DNA from: Bacteroides sp. 224
GTDB taxonomy: Bacteria > Bacteroidota > Bacteroidia > Bacteroidales > Bacteroidaceae
Direction of reading: 5' to 3'
Assembly (NCBI RefSeq): GCF_010500995.1
Contig: NZ_QVMK01000019.1
Coordinates: 23,624 to 87,623 of the forward strand
Length of the DNA: 64,000 nt
A program made the translations under genes and the position numbers. Below, in pieces: positions 27,746-37,529 of the stretch (its first letter is position 1; the number at the start of each line of letters is the position of its first letter). The notes under the pieces were generated by a model that made no database searches, was not told where the DNA came from, and saw only the letters and a program-made list of their open reading frames with translations.

Positions 27746-28201
27746 CGAAGCCTGCACATCAATCAATCGTTGATTGCTGCTGCCTCTAAATAAGAGAGAT
27801 TCATTGCGGTTTTTATGGTCATAGCGTCCATCTACCAATACATCGATATAAGGTAGTAAGGCAGATAGTCTTGTGTTATTTAGGATAAATTCAAACCGGA
27901 AGCCGGTATAGCACCAGATTGTTTTCCGGGTGCGGGATTTAATCTTGCGGGCCAACTCCGTAAACCCTTCCGGCTGAAAGAGCGGATCGCCTCCGCTAAA
28001 GGTTACATTGGCAAATTCATCGGCAAGCACCTTTTCTAACAGCTCATCGGTGGATAGAGACATGCCTTGGTTAAAGTCCCACGACTCCGGGTTATGACAT
28101 TCCGGACAATGGTGACTGCAACCTGCGGCATAAATAGAAGTCCGGAAGCCCGGACCGTCTACTGTAGTATCTTCAATAATATCGAGAATAGAGAGTTTCA
28201 T
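27644..28201 (-). CDS. nrdG: Anaerobic ribonucleotide reductase activating protein
   Basis: A radical-SAM activase that generates the glycyl radical on NrdD. 185 residues. The 4Fe-4S motif CxxxCxxC is seen as GCSHHCPECHNPE near residues 28-40, and the SAM-binding GGD as TFSGGDPLF. LFRGSSNQRLIDVQ marks the usual end region. The final ~35 residues (KGEVVCLGGDVYAILP onward) lie antisense to the DUF4249 gene and look less typical. The start overlaps the nrdD stop in a TAATG junction, giving a coupled nrdD-nrdG operon. Confidence 0.93.
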   Translation of the reverse strand: MKLSILDIIEDTTVDGPGFRTSIYAAGCSHHCPECHNPESWDFNQGMSLSTDELLEKVLADEFANVTFSGGDPLFQPEGFTELARKIKSRTRKTIWCYTGFRFEFILNNTRLSALLPYIDVLVDGRYDHKNRNESLLFRGSSNQRLIDVQASLRKGEVVCLGGDVYAILPIPTPEANPSSLYITF

Positions 28202-30411
28202 TAGGAGTTATGGATAACACGATCATTAAGTTCTGATAATTTCGCTTTGTTCCAACGGTTGGTTGTTCCTACCAGATAACCGGTAATACGCTGCAACTTA
28301 TCTAAGTTCCGACTCTGACAGTTAGGACATTCCTCCAAATCGGAAACGGCATTCTCATACCCGCAGTCTAAACAACGATTACGGTTGTGATTTACAGAAC
28401 CATAGCCAATATTATACTTATCCATCATATCTACTACTTGCATAATGGCTTCCGGATTATGAGTGGCATCTCCATCAATCTCTACATAGAAGATATGCCC
28501 ACCACGGGTAAGATCATGATAAGGGGCTTCTATCTCCGCTTTCTTACGGGCACTGCATTTATAGTACACAGGCACATGGTTAGAATTGGTGTAATAATCG
28601 CGGTCGGTAATTCCCGGCAATGCGCCATATTGCTTTCTGTCTCTAGCGGTAAACTTACCGGAGAGTCCTTCGGCGGGAGTAGCCAATACACTGTAATTAT
28701 GCTGATAGCTTTCGGAGAATTGACTTACACGATCGTTCATATAAGCCACCACCTTCAGACCCAACTCCTGGGCTTCTGCATCTTCGCCATGATGTTTTCC
28801 GATAAGAGCCACCAAACATTCTGCCAAGCCAATAAAACCTATACCTAAAGTTCCCTGGTTAATAACCGGGGCAATGGTATCGTGTGCTTTCAGCTTGTCG
28901 CTTCCTTTCCACAAAGCAGTCATAAGCAAAGGAAATTGTTTGGCATAAGCCGTTTTTTGGAATTCGAAACGCTCGTGCAACTGACGGGCGGTGACTTCCA
29001 ACATGTGATCGAGTTTGGCAAAGAAGCGGGCAATACGCTCGTCTTTATCAGCTATTTCTTTGCACTCCAAAGCCAATCGTACAATATTGATGGTGGAGAA
29101 TGATATATTTCCGCGACCGATAGATGTTTTCTGTCCAAAACGATTCTCAAATACACGGGTACGGCAGCCCATAGTTGCTACCTCATGATTATAGCGCAAA
29201 GGATCATTAGCATTCCATTCTTCGTGCTGATTGAATGCAGCATCCAAATTCAGGAAGTTAGGAAAGAAACGACGGGCAGACACTTTAGCCGCCAACTGGT
29301 AAAGATCATAATTACGATCTTCGGGTAAGTAGCTTACTCCTCTTTTCTTCTTCCAGATCTGGATGGGGAAAATAGCTGTTTCGCCATTGCCTACGCCTCT
29401 GTACGTACTCCGCAATAATTCGCGAATCACGCATCTACCTTCGGCCGAAGTATCTGTTCCATAATTGATAGAACTGAACACTACCTGATTCCCTCCTCTG
29501 GAATGAATGGTATTCATATTATGAATAAATGCCTCCATCGATTGATGTACACGAGACACTGTTTTATTGACAGCATGCTGAACCAATCGTTTATCTCCTG
29601 TAAGTCCATCAAGAGACAGCGTAATATAGTCGCGAATCTCCACATTATAAAGATGCGAATAGTCTTGCCCGTTCAGTTCTTCCAAAACCTTCACCTCCTC
29701 GATGTAGCTGCTGCGCACATAAGGAGCCAGATAGAAATCGAAAGCCGGAATAGACTGTCCGCCATGCATTTCGTTCTGAGCAGTTTCCAAAGAGATACAG
29801 CCCAGAATACTGGCTGTTTCAATTCGCTTAGCCGGACGAGACTCGCCATGACCAGCCGAAAAACCATGCTGAAGAATACGATCCAGCGGATGCTGAACAC
29901 ATGTTAAACTCTTGGTAGGGTAATAGTCTTTATCATGAATATGAAGATAGTTTCCGGCTACGGCATCTTTCACTTCCTCGCTCAACAAATAGTCATCTAC
30001 AAAAGGTTTGGTGGTTTCGCTGGAGAATTTCATCATCATACCTGCCGGAGTATCTGCATTCATATTTGCATTCTCCCGAGTTATATCATTGGATTTTATT
30101 TCGATAATCTCCAAAAACATATCTCTTGTTTTTGCTTTGCGGGCCACGCTTCGCTGATTTCGGTAGGCAATGTACTTCTTGGCAACATCCTTCCGGCTAC
30201 TATTCATCAGCGCTACTTCTACAGCATCCTGAATAGCCTCTACTGTCATCTGAGACTCTCCTTGAAAAGAAATATGATCGGTTATTTCGTTAATCAACTG
30301 CCTATCTTCTCCCTTTTCGGTATGAAGCATGGCTTTACGAATAGCTGTAGCTATTTTATCTTCGTTAAAACCGACCACACGGCCGTCTCTTTTGATAACT
30401 GTTTGTATCAT
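28201..30411 (-). CDS. nrdD: Anaerobic ribonucleoside-triphosphate reductase, class III
   Basis: Makes dNTPs under anaerobic conditions. 736 residues. An N-terminal ATP-cone is visible (VIKRDGRVVGFNEDKIATAI). The catalytic core has CVQHPLDRILQHGFSAG, then RGGNQVVFSSINYGTDTS. A zinc site is formed by RCLDCGYENAV and CPNCQSRN. The glycyl-radical segment is RITGYLVGTTNRWN near the C terminus. The family length is usual. The promoter box is at 30436-30443. Confidence 0.96.
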   Translation of the reverse strand: MIQTVIKRDGRVVGFNEDKIATAIRKAMLHTEKGEDRQLINEITDHISFQGESQMTVEAIQDAVEVALMNSSRKDVAKKYIAYRNQRSVARKAKTRDMFLEIIEIKSNDITRENANMNADTPAGMMMKFSSETTKPFVDDYLLSEEVKDAVAGNYLHIHDKDYYPTKSLTCVQHPLDRILQHGFSAGHGESRPAKRIETASILGCISLETAQNEMHGGQSIPAFDFYLAPYVRSSYIEEVKVLEELNGQDYSHLYNVEIRDYITLSLDGLTGDKRLVQHAVNKTVSRVHQSMEAFIHNMNTIHSRGGNQVVFSSINYGTDTSAEGRCVIRELLRSTYRGVGNGETAIFPIQIWKKKRGVSYLPEDRNYDLYQLAAKVSARRFFPNFLNLDAAFNQHEEWNANDPLRYNHEVATMGCRTRVFENRFGQKTSIGRGNISFSTINIVRLALECKEIADKDERIARFFAKLDHMLEVTARQLHERFEFQKTAYAKQFPLLMTALWKGSDKLKAHDTIAPVINQGTLGIGFIGLAECLVALIGKHHGEDAEAQELGLKVVAYMNDRVSQFSESYQHNYSVLATPAEGLSGKFTARDRKQYGALPGITDRDYYTNSNHVPVYYKCSARKKAEIEAPYHDLTRGGHIFYVEIDGDATHNPEAIMQVVDMMDKYNIGYGSVNHNRNRCLDCGYENAVSDLEECPNCQSRNLDKLQRITGYLVGTTNRWNKAKLSELNDRVIHNS

Positions 30412-30435
30412 GAGTTTATTTAGTTAAATACGCTG

Positions 30436-30443
30436 CAAAGATA
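30436..30443 (-). promoter_or_regulatory. Bacteroidales -7 box, nrdD-nrdG
   Basis: TATCTTTG on the minus strand, 24 bases before the nrdD ATG. Confidence 0.55.
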
Positions 30444-30683
30444 AACATGATAGAGCATACAATTGTTCAAACGGATAACTTTTATGTCGTTAATATTTGT
30501 AAAGCCACTGACTATCAAATATTTATTTTTCAAAGTGGAAAACTTTTCAAAAGTTACACTCGAAAAACTTTTCTATTTCAGAAATGTTTCTATTTTAAGC
30601 CAATAAAATAAATGTAAAATTAAAGGAATAGCCAAAGAATACAGAACCGCCTGGTAGTAAAGGGGTTATCAACCTTAAAAAAT

Positions 30684-30736
30684 GCAACCGGCATTTCGCA
30701 TAAATGCAACTGGCATTTGGGGCAAAAGCAACCGGC
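30684..30736. repeat. 22-bp-pitch array of GCCRGTTGC cores (inverted)
   Basis: Plus-strand cores GCAACCGGC at 30684, GCAACTGGC at 30706 and GCAACCGGC at 30728 are exactly 22 bp apart. Their complements, GCCGGTTGC and GCCAGTTGC, differ at one position from the GCCGGTAGC and GCCAGTAGC cores at 14921-14995. The spacers differ. Confidence 0.8.
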
Positions 30737-30817
30737 ATTCAAATTACTTGAAACTACCTATCCTATCTTTTTCGCAGTTTCTACAGAAAAAACCTGCTAA
30801 ATGCTGCAATAATTCCT

Positions 30818-30825
30818 TATCTTTG
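30818..30825 (+). promoter_or_regulatory. Bacteroidales -7 box, cysE
   Basis: TATCTTTG, 27 bases before the cysE ATG. Confidence 0.55.
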
Positions 30826-30852
30826 CCTCATTATCACATTTTCAACGAGTAG

Positions 30853-31743
30853 ATGATGCCATTCAATTTCACTCACATTCTGACACAGGCAGTCGATGAG
30901 CTTTCGGACAGCGAATCATACAAAGGACTGTTTCACCAACATAAAGACGGAGAGCCACTACCCTCGGCACCGGTTTTACGTGAAATCATTGAACTTGCAC
31001 GAGCTATTCTCTTTCCCGGTTATTACGGAAATTCCACCATAAACAGTCAAACTATTCATTATCACATTGGAGTAAACATTGAAAAGTTATTCAATTTATT
31101 AACCGACCAGATTCTTGCCGGACTTTGCTTTAATGTAGAAGACGAATGTTTTGACTCAACCCAAACTAAACGCGAAAGGGCTACCCAAATAGCAACCGAA
31201 TTTGTTGCCAAACTCCCCGGAATGCGGCGTATTCTTGCCACAGACGTGGAAGCGGCATACAAAGGCGACCCTGCCGCACAGAGCTACGGAGAAGTAATTT
31301 GCTGCTATCCCGCCATTCGTGCCATTACTAATTACCGCATTGCCCACGAATTATTGGTACAAGATGTACCGCTAATCCCCCGCATTATCACAGAAATGGC
31401 TCATAGCGAAACCGGAATAGACATCCACCCCGGAGCGCAAATTGGTTCTTATTTCACAATCGACCACGGCACAGGGGTAGTGATTGGCGCAACAACCATC
31501 ATTGGCAACAACGTAAAACTGTATCAAGGGGTTACGCTGGGTGCTAAGAGTTTTCCTTTGGACGAGGACGGAAAGCCAATCAAAGGAATTATTCGCCACC
31601 CTATTCTGGAAGACGATGTGATTATCTATTCCAATGCCACCATCCTGGGAAGAATCGTTATAGGGAAAGGCGCTACCGTAGGCGGCAATATCTGGGTAAC
31701 GGAAGACGTGCCTCCCGGAGCACGCATTGTACAACGAAAATAA
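30853..31743 (+). CDS. cysE: Serine O-acetyltransferase
   Basis: Acetylates serine with acetyl-CoA, the first step of cysteine synthesis, in the cytoplasm. 296 residues. The N-terminal helical region is followed by the left-handed beta-helix hexapeptide domain, with IDIHPGAQIGSYFTIDHG containing the catalytic His/Asp pair and GVVIGATTIIGNNVKLYQGV. The C terminus ends VPPGARIVQRK. The longer N-terminal part fits the plant/EpsC-like long form. Two ATGs lie side by side at the start. The next gene begins 26 bp later. Confidence 0.93.
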   Translation: MMPFNFTHILTQAVDELSDSESYKGLFHQHKDGEPLPSAPVLREIIELARAILFPGYYGNSTINSQTIHYHIGVNIEKLFNLLTDQILAGLCFNVEDECFDSTQTKRERATQIATEFVAKLPGMRRILATDVEAAYKGDPAAQSYGEVICCYPAIRAITNYRIAHELLVQDVPLIPRIITEMAHSETGIDIHPGAQIGSYFTIDHGTGVVIGATTIIGNNVKLYQGVTLGAKSFPLDEDGKPIKGIIRHPILEDDVIIYSNATILGRIVIGKGATVGGNIWVTEDVPPGARIVQRK

Positions 31744-31769
31744 CTGCACATATATCATAATTAACTTAC

Positions 31770-32969
31770 ATGAGCAAACAATTTGAAATGATCGCTAAGA
31801 CCTTCCAAGGTCTGGAAGAAACTTTAGCAACAGAATTAACCGCATTAGGAGCCGATGAGGTACAGATTGGACGACGTATGGTATCTTTTTCGGGAGATAA
31901 AGCCATGATGTACAAAGCCAACTTTTGTCTTCGTACCGCTATTCGTATACTTAAACCCATTAAACATTTCGAAGCAAAGAATGCAGACGAAGTGTACGAA
32001 CAAGTAAAAGCCGTTCGTTGGGAAGAGATTCTGGACATCGACAAAACTTTTGCTGTGGATGCTGTTGTATTCAGCGATGAGTTCCGTCATTCCAAGTTTG
32101 TTTCTTATAAAGTAAAAGATGCTATTGTAGATTACTTCCGCGATTTAAACGGCAAGCGTCCGTCTGTACGAATCAGCAAACCGGATGTATTGCTCAACAT
32201 TCACATTGCGCACACCACTTGCACACTATCTCTCGATTCTTCGGGCGAATCTCTTCATCGCCGCGGCTATCGCCAAGAAGCTGTTGAGGCTCCATTGAAT
32301 GAAGTATTAGCCGCCGGAATGATTCTATTATCCGGTTGGAAAGGAGAATGCGATTTGATAGACCCCATGTGCGGTTCGGGTACAATACCCATCGAGGCTG
32401 CTTTAATAGCCCGCAACATTGCTCCCGGAGTATTCCGCAAGGAATTTGCTTTCGAGAAATGGGTAGACTTCGATCAGGATTTATTCGATTCTATCTACAA
32501 TGACGATAGCCAGGAGAAAGAGTTCACCCACAAAATATATGGTTACGATAATAACCCCAAGGCCAACGAAATTGCCATTCATAATATAAAAGCCGCAGGA
32601 GTATCTAAAGATGTAATCCTTAAGCTACAGCCTTTCCAGCAATTTGAGAAACCGCAGAAAAAATCAATCATGATTACCAATCCTCCTTACGGAGAACGTA
32701 TCTCTACAAGAGACTTGTTAGGATTATATCAGATGATTGGAGAAAGATTGAAACACGCCTTTACCGGAAACGATGCCTGGATATTGAGTTACCGCGAAGA
32801 GTGTTTCGAGCAAATTGCACTAAAACCAAGCGCAAAGATTCCGTTGTATAACGGTGCGTTGGAGTGCGAATACCGTAAATACGAATTGTTCGACGGAAAA
32901 TATAAAACCTTTAAGAAAGAAGAAAACGAAAAACCTTTCCACCGTAAAGAAAGGACTAAACGTAATTAA
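31770..32969 (+). CDS. THUMP-domain RNA guanine-N2 methyltransferase, RlmL-like
   Basis: 399 residues. The N-terminal THUMP/ferredoxin-like RNA-binding part (AKTFQGLEETLATELTALG) is followed by a Rossmann methyltransferase domain, with the SAM loop DPMCGSGTIPIEAALIARN and the catalytic motif IMITNPPYGERIS (NPPY). By family it methylates 23S rRNA guanine N2 (like the N-terminal half of RlmL) or a related RNA. The target is not proven. The C-terminal tail is Lys/Arg-rich. It is followed 10 bp later by the peptidase gene. Confidence 0.88.
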   Translation: MSKQFEMIAKTFQGLEETLATELTALGADEVQIGRRMVSFSGDKAMMYKANFCLRTAIRILKPIKHFEAKNADEVYEQVKAVRWEEILDIDKTFAVDAVVFSDEFRHSKFVSYKVKDAIVDYFRDLNGKRPSVRISKPDVLLNIHIAHTTCTLSLDSSGESLHRRGYRQEAVEAPLNEVLAAGMILLSGWKGECDLIDPMCGSGTIPIEAALIARNIAPGVFRKEFAFEKWVDFDQDLFDSIYNDDSQEKEFTHKIYGYDNNPKANEIAIHNIKAAGVSKDVILKLQPFQQFEKPQKKSIMITNPPYGERISTRDLLGLYQMIGERLKHAFTGNDAWILSYREECFEQIALKPSAKIPLYNGALECEYRKYELFDGKYKTFKKEENEKPFHRKERTKRN

Positions 32970-32979
32970 CCCAATATCT

Positions 32980-35139
32980 ATGAAGAGAATTTTAAGACTA
33001 ACCTTATGCATGGTTTTGCTGACAAGCATCAACGTTATGGCACAAAAACAACAGCCAACATTAGAAGAATTAATTCCCGGAGGATCTAAATTTCGCTTTG
33101 CCGAAAACATCTACGGTCTGCAATGGTGGGGAGATGTATGCATCAAACCCGGAATTGACAGCCTTTTCAGTGTGAACCCGAAAACCGGAAAAGAAACGCT
33201 CTTGCTCACCCGCCGGCAAGTGAATGAAGCATTGGAGAATAAGCTGCCTCATCTCTACACAGTACAACTACCCTGGCCGGGAGAGAAGAAAATACTTATC
33301 GGTCAGGCAAAAGGATATGTTATTTACGATTTCGAGAAGCATGCGCTGGATCAGACTTTTGCAAGAAAAGAAAGAGCCGCCAATCTCGATTTCAACCTTC
33401 AAAGCAAGCATACAGCTTATACCATTAATAACAATCTGTATGTAGACCAAACAGAGGTAACCAACGAGCCCGAAGGTGTGGTTTGCGGACAGCCTGTACA
33501 TCGTAATGAGTTTGGCATCAGCAAAGGCACATTCTGGAGCCCCAAAGGAAATCTGTTGGCTTTCTATCGTATGGACGAATCGATGGTTACTCAATATCCT
33601 TTGGTAGACATCACCCAAAGAATAGGTACCGTTAACAATATACGTTACCCAATGGCGGGTATGCCCAGTCATAAAGTAACCGTGGGGGTATATAACCCGG
33701 AAAACCAAAAAACAATTTATCTGGATGCCGGCGACCCTACCGACCGCTTTTTTACCAACATCAGTTGGGCACCCGATGAAAAGAGCATCTACCTGATTGA
33801 AGTAAACCGCAACCAGAACCACGCCAAACTTTGCCAGTACAGTGCAGAAACAGGTAAGCTGGTAAAAACGCTGTTCGAAGAAACGCATCCCAAATATGTG
33901 GAGCCTCAACACCCCATCATCTTTTTGCCTTGGGATCATACAAAATTCATTTATCAGAGCCAAAAAGATGGCTACAACCATTTGTACCTTTATAATACAG
34001 AAGGAAAAGAGCTGAAACAAATCACCTCGGGAAACTGGTTGGTACAAGATATACTTGGCTTCAACGAGAAGAAAAAAGAAGTCGTTATAGCAAGTACGGA
34101 AAACTCTCCTTTGCAAACCAACGTCTTCCGTGTGAATGTAACATCCGGCAAACGCACCCCGATAGGAAATGCCGAAGGGGTTCACCAAGCTACATTAAGT
34201 GCTTCCGGCAATTACATCATCGATCGTTACTCCTCTCCCCAAACGTCTCGTTGCATTGATATTATAGATATTCAAAAGAATAAAAGCATCAATCTGTTAA
34301 CTGCCAAAGATCCTTTCGAAAATTACGAAATGCCTTCTATCGAGGTGGGAACCATTAAAGCTGCCGACGAAACCACCGACTTATACTATCGTATAGTTAA
34401 ACCGGCAAACTTCGATCCAACCAAGAAGTATCCGGCCATTGTATATGTGTATGGAGGTCCACACGCCCAAATGCTCAACAATGGGTTTCAAAACGGTGCC
34501 CGCGGATGGGATCTTTACATGGCTAATAAAGGCTACATCATCTTTACATTAGACAACCGTGGAAGCAGTAACCGCGGATTGGAATTCGAAAACTGCACCT
34601 TCCGTCGTTTAGGCATCGAGGAAGGAAAAGACCAGGTAAAAGGAGCTGAGTTCCTTCAATCTCTTCCTTATGTAGACGGAAACCGCATCGGGGTACACGG
34701 ATGGAGCTTCGGAGGACACATGACTACTGCTTTACTACTTAGATATCCCAACCTATTTAAGGTAGGAGTTGCCGGTGGTCCGGTTATCGACTGGAACTAC
34801 TACGAAATAATGTATGGAGAAAGATATATGGATACTCCGCAGGCTAACCCCGAAGGATACAAAGAAACCAACCTGAATAATCTGGCCGGAAACCTGAAAG
34901 GGCATCTACTGATTATTCATGATGATCATGACGACACTTGTGTGCCTCAGCACGCACTTTCTTTCATGAAGGCTTGTATCGATGCGCGTACCTATCCGGA
35001 TTTATTTATCTACCCCAACCATAAACACAATGTGGCAGGTAGAGATCGCGTTCATTTGCATGAGAAAATAACAAGATATTTTGAAGAAAAACTTAGCCTC
35101 TCCCCAACCCTCTCCAAAGGAGAGGGAGAAGGAAGATAG
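32980..35139 (+). CDS. S9 prolyl oligopeptidase family peptidase (DPP-IV-like)
   Basis: 719 residues. The ATG at 32980 gives a signal peptide (LTLCMVLLTSINVMAQKQQ), so it is periplasmic; the longer frame overlaps the upstream gene. The N-terminal beta-propeller contains FGISKGTFWSPKGNLLAFYR and YPLVDITQRIG as in DPP-IV. The alpha/beta-hydrolase domain has the nucleophile Ser in GWSFGGH, an Asp in HDDHDDTCVPQ and the His in NHKHNV. It probably removes X-Pro dipeptides. The last 15 residues (SLSPTLSKGEGEGR and neighbours) come from a 45-bp palindromic element that also supplies the stop codon. Confidence 0.92.
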   Translation: MKRILRLTLCMVLLTSINVMAQKQQPTLEELIPGGSKFRFAENIYGLQWWGDVCIKPGIDSLFSVNPKTGKETLLLTRRQVNEALENKLPHLYTVQLPWPGEKKILIGQAKGYVIYDFEKHALDQTFARKERAANLDFNLQSKHTAYTINNNLYVDQTEVTNEPEGVVCGQPVHRNEFGISKGTFWSPKGNLLAFYRMDESMVTQYPLVDITQRIGTVNNIRYPMAGMPSHKVTVGVYNPENQKTIYLDAGDPTDRFFTNISWAPDEKSIYLIEVNRNQNHAKLCQYSAETGKLVKTLFEETHPKYVEPQHPIIFLPWDHTKFIYQSQKDGYNHLYLYNTEGKELKQITSGNWLVQDILGFNEKKKEVVIASTENSPLQTNVFRVNVTSGKRTPIGNAEGVHQATLSASGNYIIDRYSSPQTSRCIDIIDIQKNKSINLLTAKDPFENYEMPSIEVGTIKAADETTDLYYRIVKPANFDPTKKYPAIVYVYGGPHAQMLNNGFQNGARGWDLYMANKGYIIFTLDNRGSSNRGLEFENCTFRRLGIEEGKDQVKGAEFLQSLPYVDGNRIGVHGWSFGGHMTTALLLRYPNLFKVGVAGGPVIDWNYYEIMYGERYMDTPQANPEGYKETNLNNLAGNLKGHLLIIHDDHDDTCVPQHALSFMKACIDARTYPDLFIYPNHKHNVAGRDRVHLHEKITRYFEEKLSLSPTLSKGEGEGR
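35095..35139 (+). repeat. 45-bp coding palindromic element, copy 1
   Basis: The sequence differs from 39495-39539 at only three positions. It has an 8-bp perfect hairpin (CCCTCTCC...GGAGAGGG) and ends in TAG. It provides the last 14 codons and the stop of the DPP-IV-like gene, read in the same frame as in the other copy. Confidence 0.9.
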
Positions 35140-35193
35140 CTCTTTATCATAAGCAATAGAAGAAAATAATAAACTATAAAAGAAACAGAAAAG

Positions 35194-36528
35194 ATGAACA
35201 CATCAGTCAAATCTAACGCCAAATCTCCCCTCTCTTCCGGAGAGGGGAAGGGGGTGAGGCTTCTGCTATTAGGTTCGGGAGGACGCGAACATGCCATGGC
35301 ATGGAAAATCGCCCAAAGCCCCAAAGTAGAAAAGCTGTATATTGCTCCGGGTAATGCCGGAACGGAATTGGTAGGAGAAAACGTAAACATCAAAGCCACA
35401 GACTTTGAGGCCATTAAAACATTCGCCCTCGAAAAAGGTATAGACATGATTGTTGTTGGACCCGAAGATCCGTTGGTAAAGGGTATATATGATTTCTTCA
35501 CAGAAGATATCACTACGCGCCACATCGCTATTATTGGTCCTTCTATGAAAGGAGCCCAATTAGAGGGAAGCAAGGAATTCGCCAAAGAGTTTATGCAACG
35601 CTATGATATCCCAACCGCTCGCTACAAGAGTGTAACCAAAGAAAACTTAGAAGAAGGAATCGCCTTCCTCGAAACCCTGAAAGCACCATACGTACTGAAA
35701 GCCGATGGCTTGTGTGCCGGAAAAGGAGTATTGATTCTCCCTACCCTGGAAGATGCTAAGTTCGAACTAAACGCCATGTTAAGCGGCATGTTCGGACAGG
35801 CAAGCGCCACAGTGGTTATCGAAGAATTTATCAAAGGCATAGAATGTTCTGTTTTTGTGCTTACAGATGGCAAAAGCTACAAAGTACTACCTGTAGCCAA
35901 AGACTACAAACGCATTGGTGAGGGTGATACCGGATTAAACACCGGTGGTATGGGTAGTGTAACCCCCGTGCCTTTCGCAGACGAAGCATTTATGGAGAAA
36001 GTACGCACCCGCATCATCGAACCAACCATCCGAGGATTGCAGGAAGAAGAAATTGCATATAAAGGCTTTATCTTTCTGGGGCTTTTCAATATGGATGGCG
36101 AACCCTTGGTCGTTGAATACAACGTTCGCATGGGCGATCCTGAAACAGAAAGCGTTATGTTGCGCATTCAAAGCGACTTGGTAGAACTGCTCGAAGGCAT
36201 CTGGAACGAAGATCTTGATAGCAGAACACTTGAAATAGATCCGCGCACAGCCGCCTGTGTAATGATGGTAAGTGGCGGTTATCCGGAAGCTTACGAAAAA
36301 GGATTCCCGATTACAGGATTCAACCTGGCCGAAAAGTCGGACAGTATTCTTTTCCATGCCGGAACAACCAAGAAAGACGGACAAACAGTTACCGATGGAG
36401 GTCGCGTAATTGCCGTGTGCTCTTATGGCGAAAATAAAGAAGAGGCGCTGGCTCAAAGCTATAAAGTAGCTAATATCATCAGTTTCGAGAATAAATACTT
36501 CCGTCGCGACATCGGATTCGATTTATAA
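35194..36528 (+). CDS. purD: Phosphoribosylamine--glycine ligase
   Basis: Second step of purine synthesis, joining glycine to phosphoribosylamine with ATP, in the cytoplasm. 444 residues. Landmarks are [16 protein letters not shown], the ATP-grasp DGLCAGKGV and [10 protein letters not shown]. The conserved core starts at about residue 23. The preceding residues, [20 protein letters not shown], are not family sequence and come partly from a palindromic repeat (35227-35247). A native ATG in the usual position has been replaced by a GTG valine codon, so the ATG at 35194 is the likely working start; that GTG (about 35254) is an alternative. Confidence 0.95.
   Translation: MNTSVKSNAKSPLSSGEGKGVRLLLLGSGGREHAMAWKIAQSPKVEKLYIAPGNAGTELVGENVNIKATDFEAIKTFALEKGIDMIVVGPEDPLVKGIYDFFTEDITTRHIAIIGPSMKGAQLEGSKEFAKEFMQRYDIPTARYKSVTKENLEEGIAFLETLKAPYVLKADGLCAGKGVLILPTLEDAKFELNAMLSGMFGQASATVVIEEFIKGIECSVFVLTDGKSYKVLPVAKDYKRIGEGDTGLNTGGMGSVTPVPFADEAFMEKVRTRIIEPTIRGLQEEEIAYKGFIFLGLFNMDGEPLVVEYNVRMGDPETESVMLRIQSDLVELLEGIWNEDLDSRTLEIDPRTAACVMMVSGGYPEAYEKGFPITGFNLAEKSDSILFHAGTTKKDGQTVTDGGRVIAVCSYGENKEEALAQSYKVANIISFENKYFRRDIGFDL
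35227..35247 (+). repeat. Coding palindrome at the purD N terminus
   Basis: CCCCTCTC (35227-35234) and GAGAGGGG (35240-35247) form a perfect hairpin. In frame it encodes [10 protein letters not shown], close to the SPTLSKGEGEG peptide encoded by the elements at 35095 and 39495. Confidence 0.8.
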
Positions 36529-36530
36529 AA

Positions 36531-37529
36531 GTGAGAGGTAAATATCTACAGAATAAAGCAACCACAGGCAGGTTCACCCTTCCTGTGGTTATCCTTATAA
36601 CCATCGTATGCTGGGTGGTTAGCTTTTTCCTTATCTCCGATCTTCCCGAAAGGGCAAATACATATACTTTCCTGAAAATTATTTCTACGGAATCAATGCC
36701 AACCTGGACCAGCCAGTTAATCAGCTATACGCTGCATCTGGCCATTGGTTACTTTCTGATATCTCTAAATAACACGTTCGCTATTATACGCGTTCGGGCA
36801 TCTATACAAACAGCTATTTATTTATTGCTTATTGCTGCATGCCCTGCTATACACCGTCTTTATTCGGGAGATGCCGCATCCATTGCAATGCTTCTTTCCG
36901 TTTACTATTTATTCGGAGGGTATCAAAGCCCCCAACCTGCCCATGCTCTTTTTCATTCTTTCATATTTCTAAGTATCGGCAGTTTAGCCTTTCCCAAGAT
37001 TTTATTATTTGCACCTATTCTTTGGATTGGAGCCTTTAATTTCAAGGCACTTACATTCCGAAGCTTTCTGGCCTCCCTTATTGGTTGGAGCATCCCCTAT
37101 TGGTTCTTCTTAGGCCATTCTTATTTCTTTGGCGAAATAGATAACTTCTATCGCCCTTTTATCGAGCTAATAACTTTTCACCCTATACAAATAGAATTGC
37201 TGGAACCTTGGGAATTGGCAACTCTCGGATACTGTTTTATTCTATTTGCCGCAAGTGCCATTCATATTTTTGTAAGTGGATATAAAGATAAAATACGAAC
37301 CCGAAGCTACCTGCACTTTCTTATATTGCTGGACTTCTGCGTGTTCTGTTTCATCTTGTTGCAACCCATTCATTTTATGGACTTGCTTTCTTTATTAATG
37401 ATCGGAGTTAGTATCCTCATTGGCCACATGATGGCATTGACAGGTAACAAAGCCTCGAATATATTTTTCATTGCTTGTCTTATTTGCCTTGTTACTTTAT
37501 TTGGTTTTAATGTATGGACGCTTTTATAA
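36531..37529 (+). CDS. Polytopic inner-membrane protein of unknown function
   Basis: 332 residues with about eight to ten hydrophobic segments, such as LPVVILITIVCWVVSFFLI, FLISLNNTFAIIRV and the closing IFFIACLICLVTLFGFNVW. It starts at GTG 36531, two bases after the purD stop; the first in-frame ATG lies 50 residues in, after a transmembrane segment, so GTG is preferred. The pattern is reminiscent of the DUF6427-like membrane proteins of Bacteroidetes, but I am not sure. Its end overlaps the next gene by 16 bp, indicating one transcript. Confidence 0.75.
   Translation: MRGKYLQNKATTGRFTLPVVILITIVCWVVSFFLISDLPERANTYTFLKIISTESMPTWTSQLISYTLHLAIGYFLISLNNTFAIIRVRASIQTAIYLLLIAACPAIHRLYSGDAASIAMLLSVYYLFGGYQSPQPAHALFHSFIFLSIGSLAFPKILLFAPILWIGAFNFKALTFRSFLASLIGWSIPYWFFLGHSYFFGEIDNFYRPFIELITFHPIQIELLEPWELATLGYCFILFAASAIHIFVSGYKDKIRTRSYLHFLILLDFCVFCFILLQPIHFMDLLSLLMIGVSILIGHMMALTGNKASNIFFIACLICLVTLFGFNVWTLL

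Larger units (their letters stand above)
30412..30852. other. 440-bp divergent intergenic region nrdD/cysE
   Basis: This gap holds the nrdD promoter box (30436-30443), a palindrome AACTTTTCAAAAGTT at 30541-30555 that could be an operator, the 22-bp-pitch array at 30684-30736, and the cysE promoter box (30818-30825). No NrdR-type box or gene was recognised. Confidence 0.6.

Noticed and set aside
33268..34188. 306-codon minus-strand frame
   Set aside because: It is the shadow of the DPP-IV-like propeller coding region on the other strand, with no domain features.
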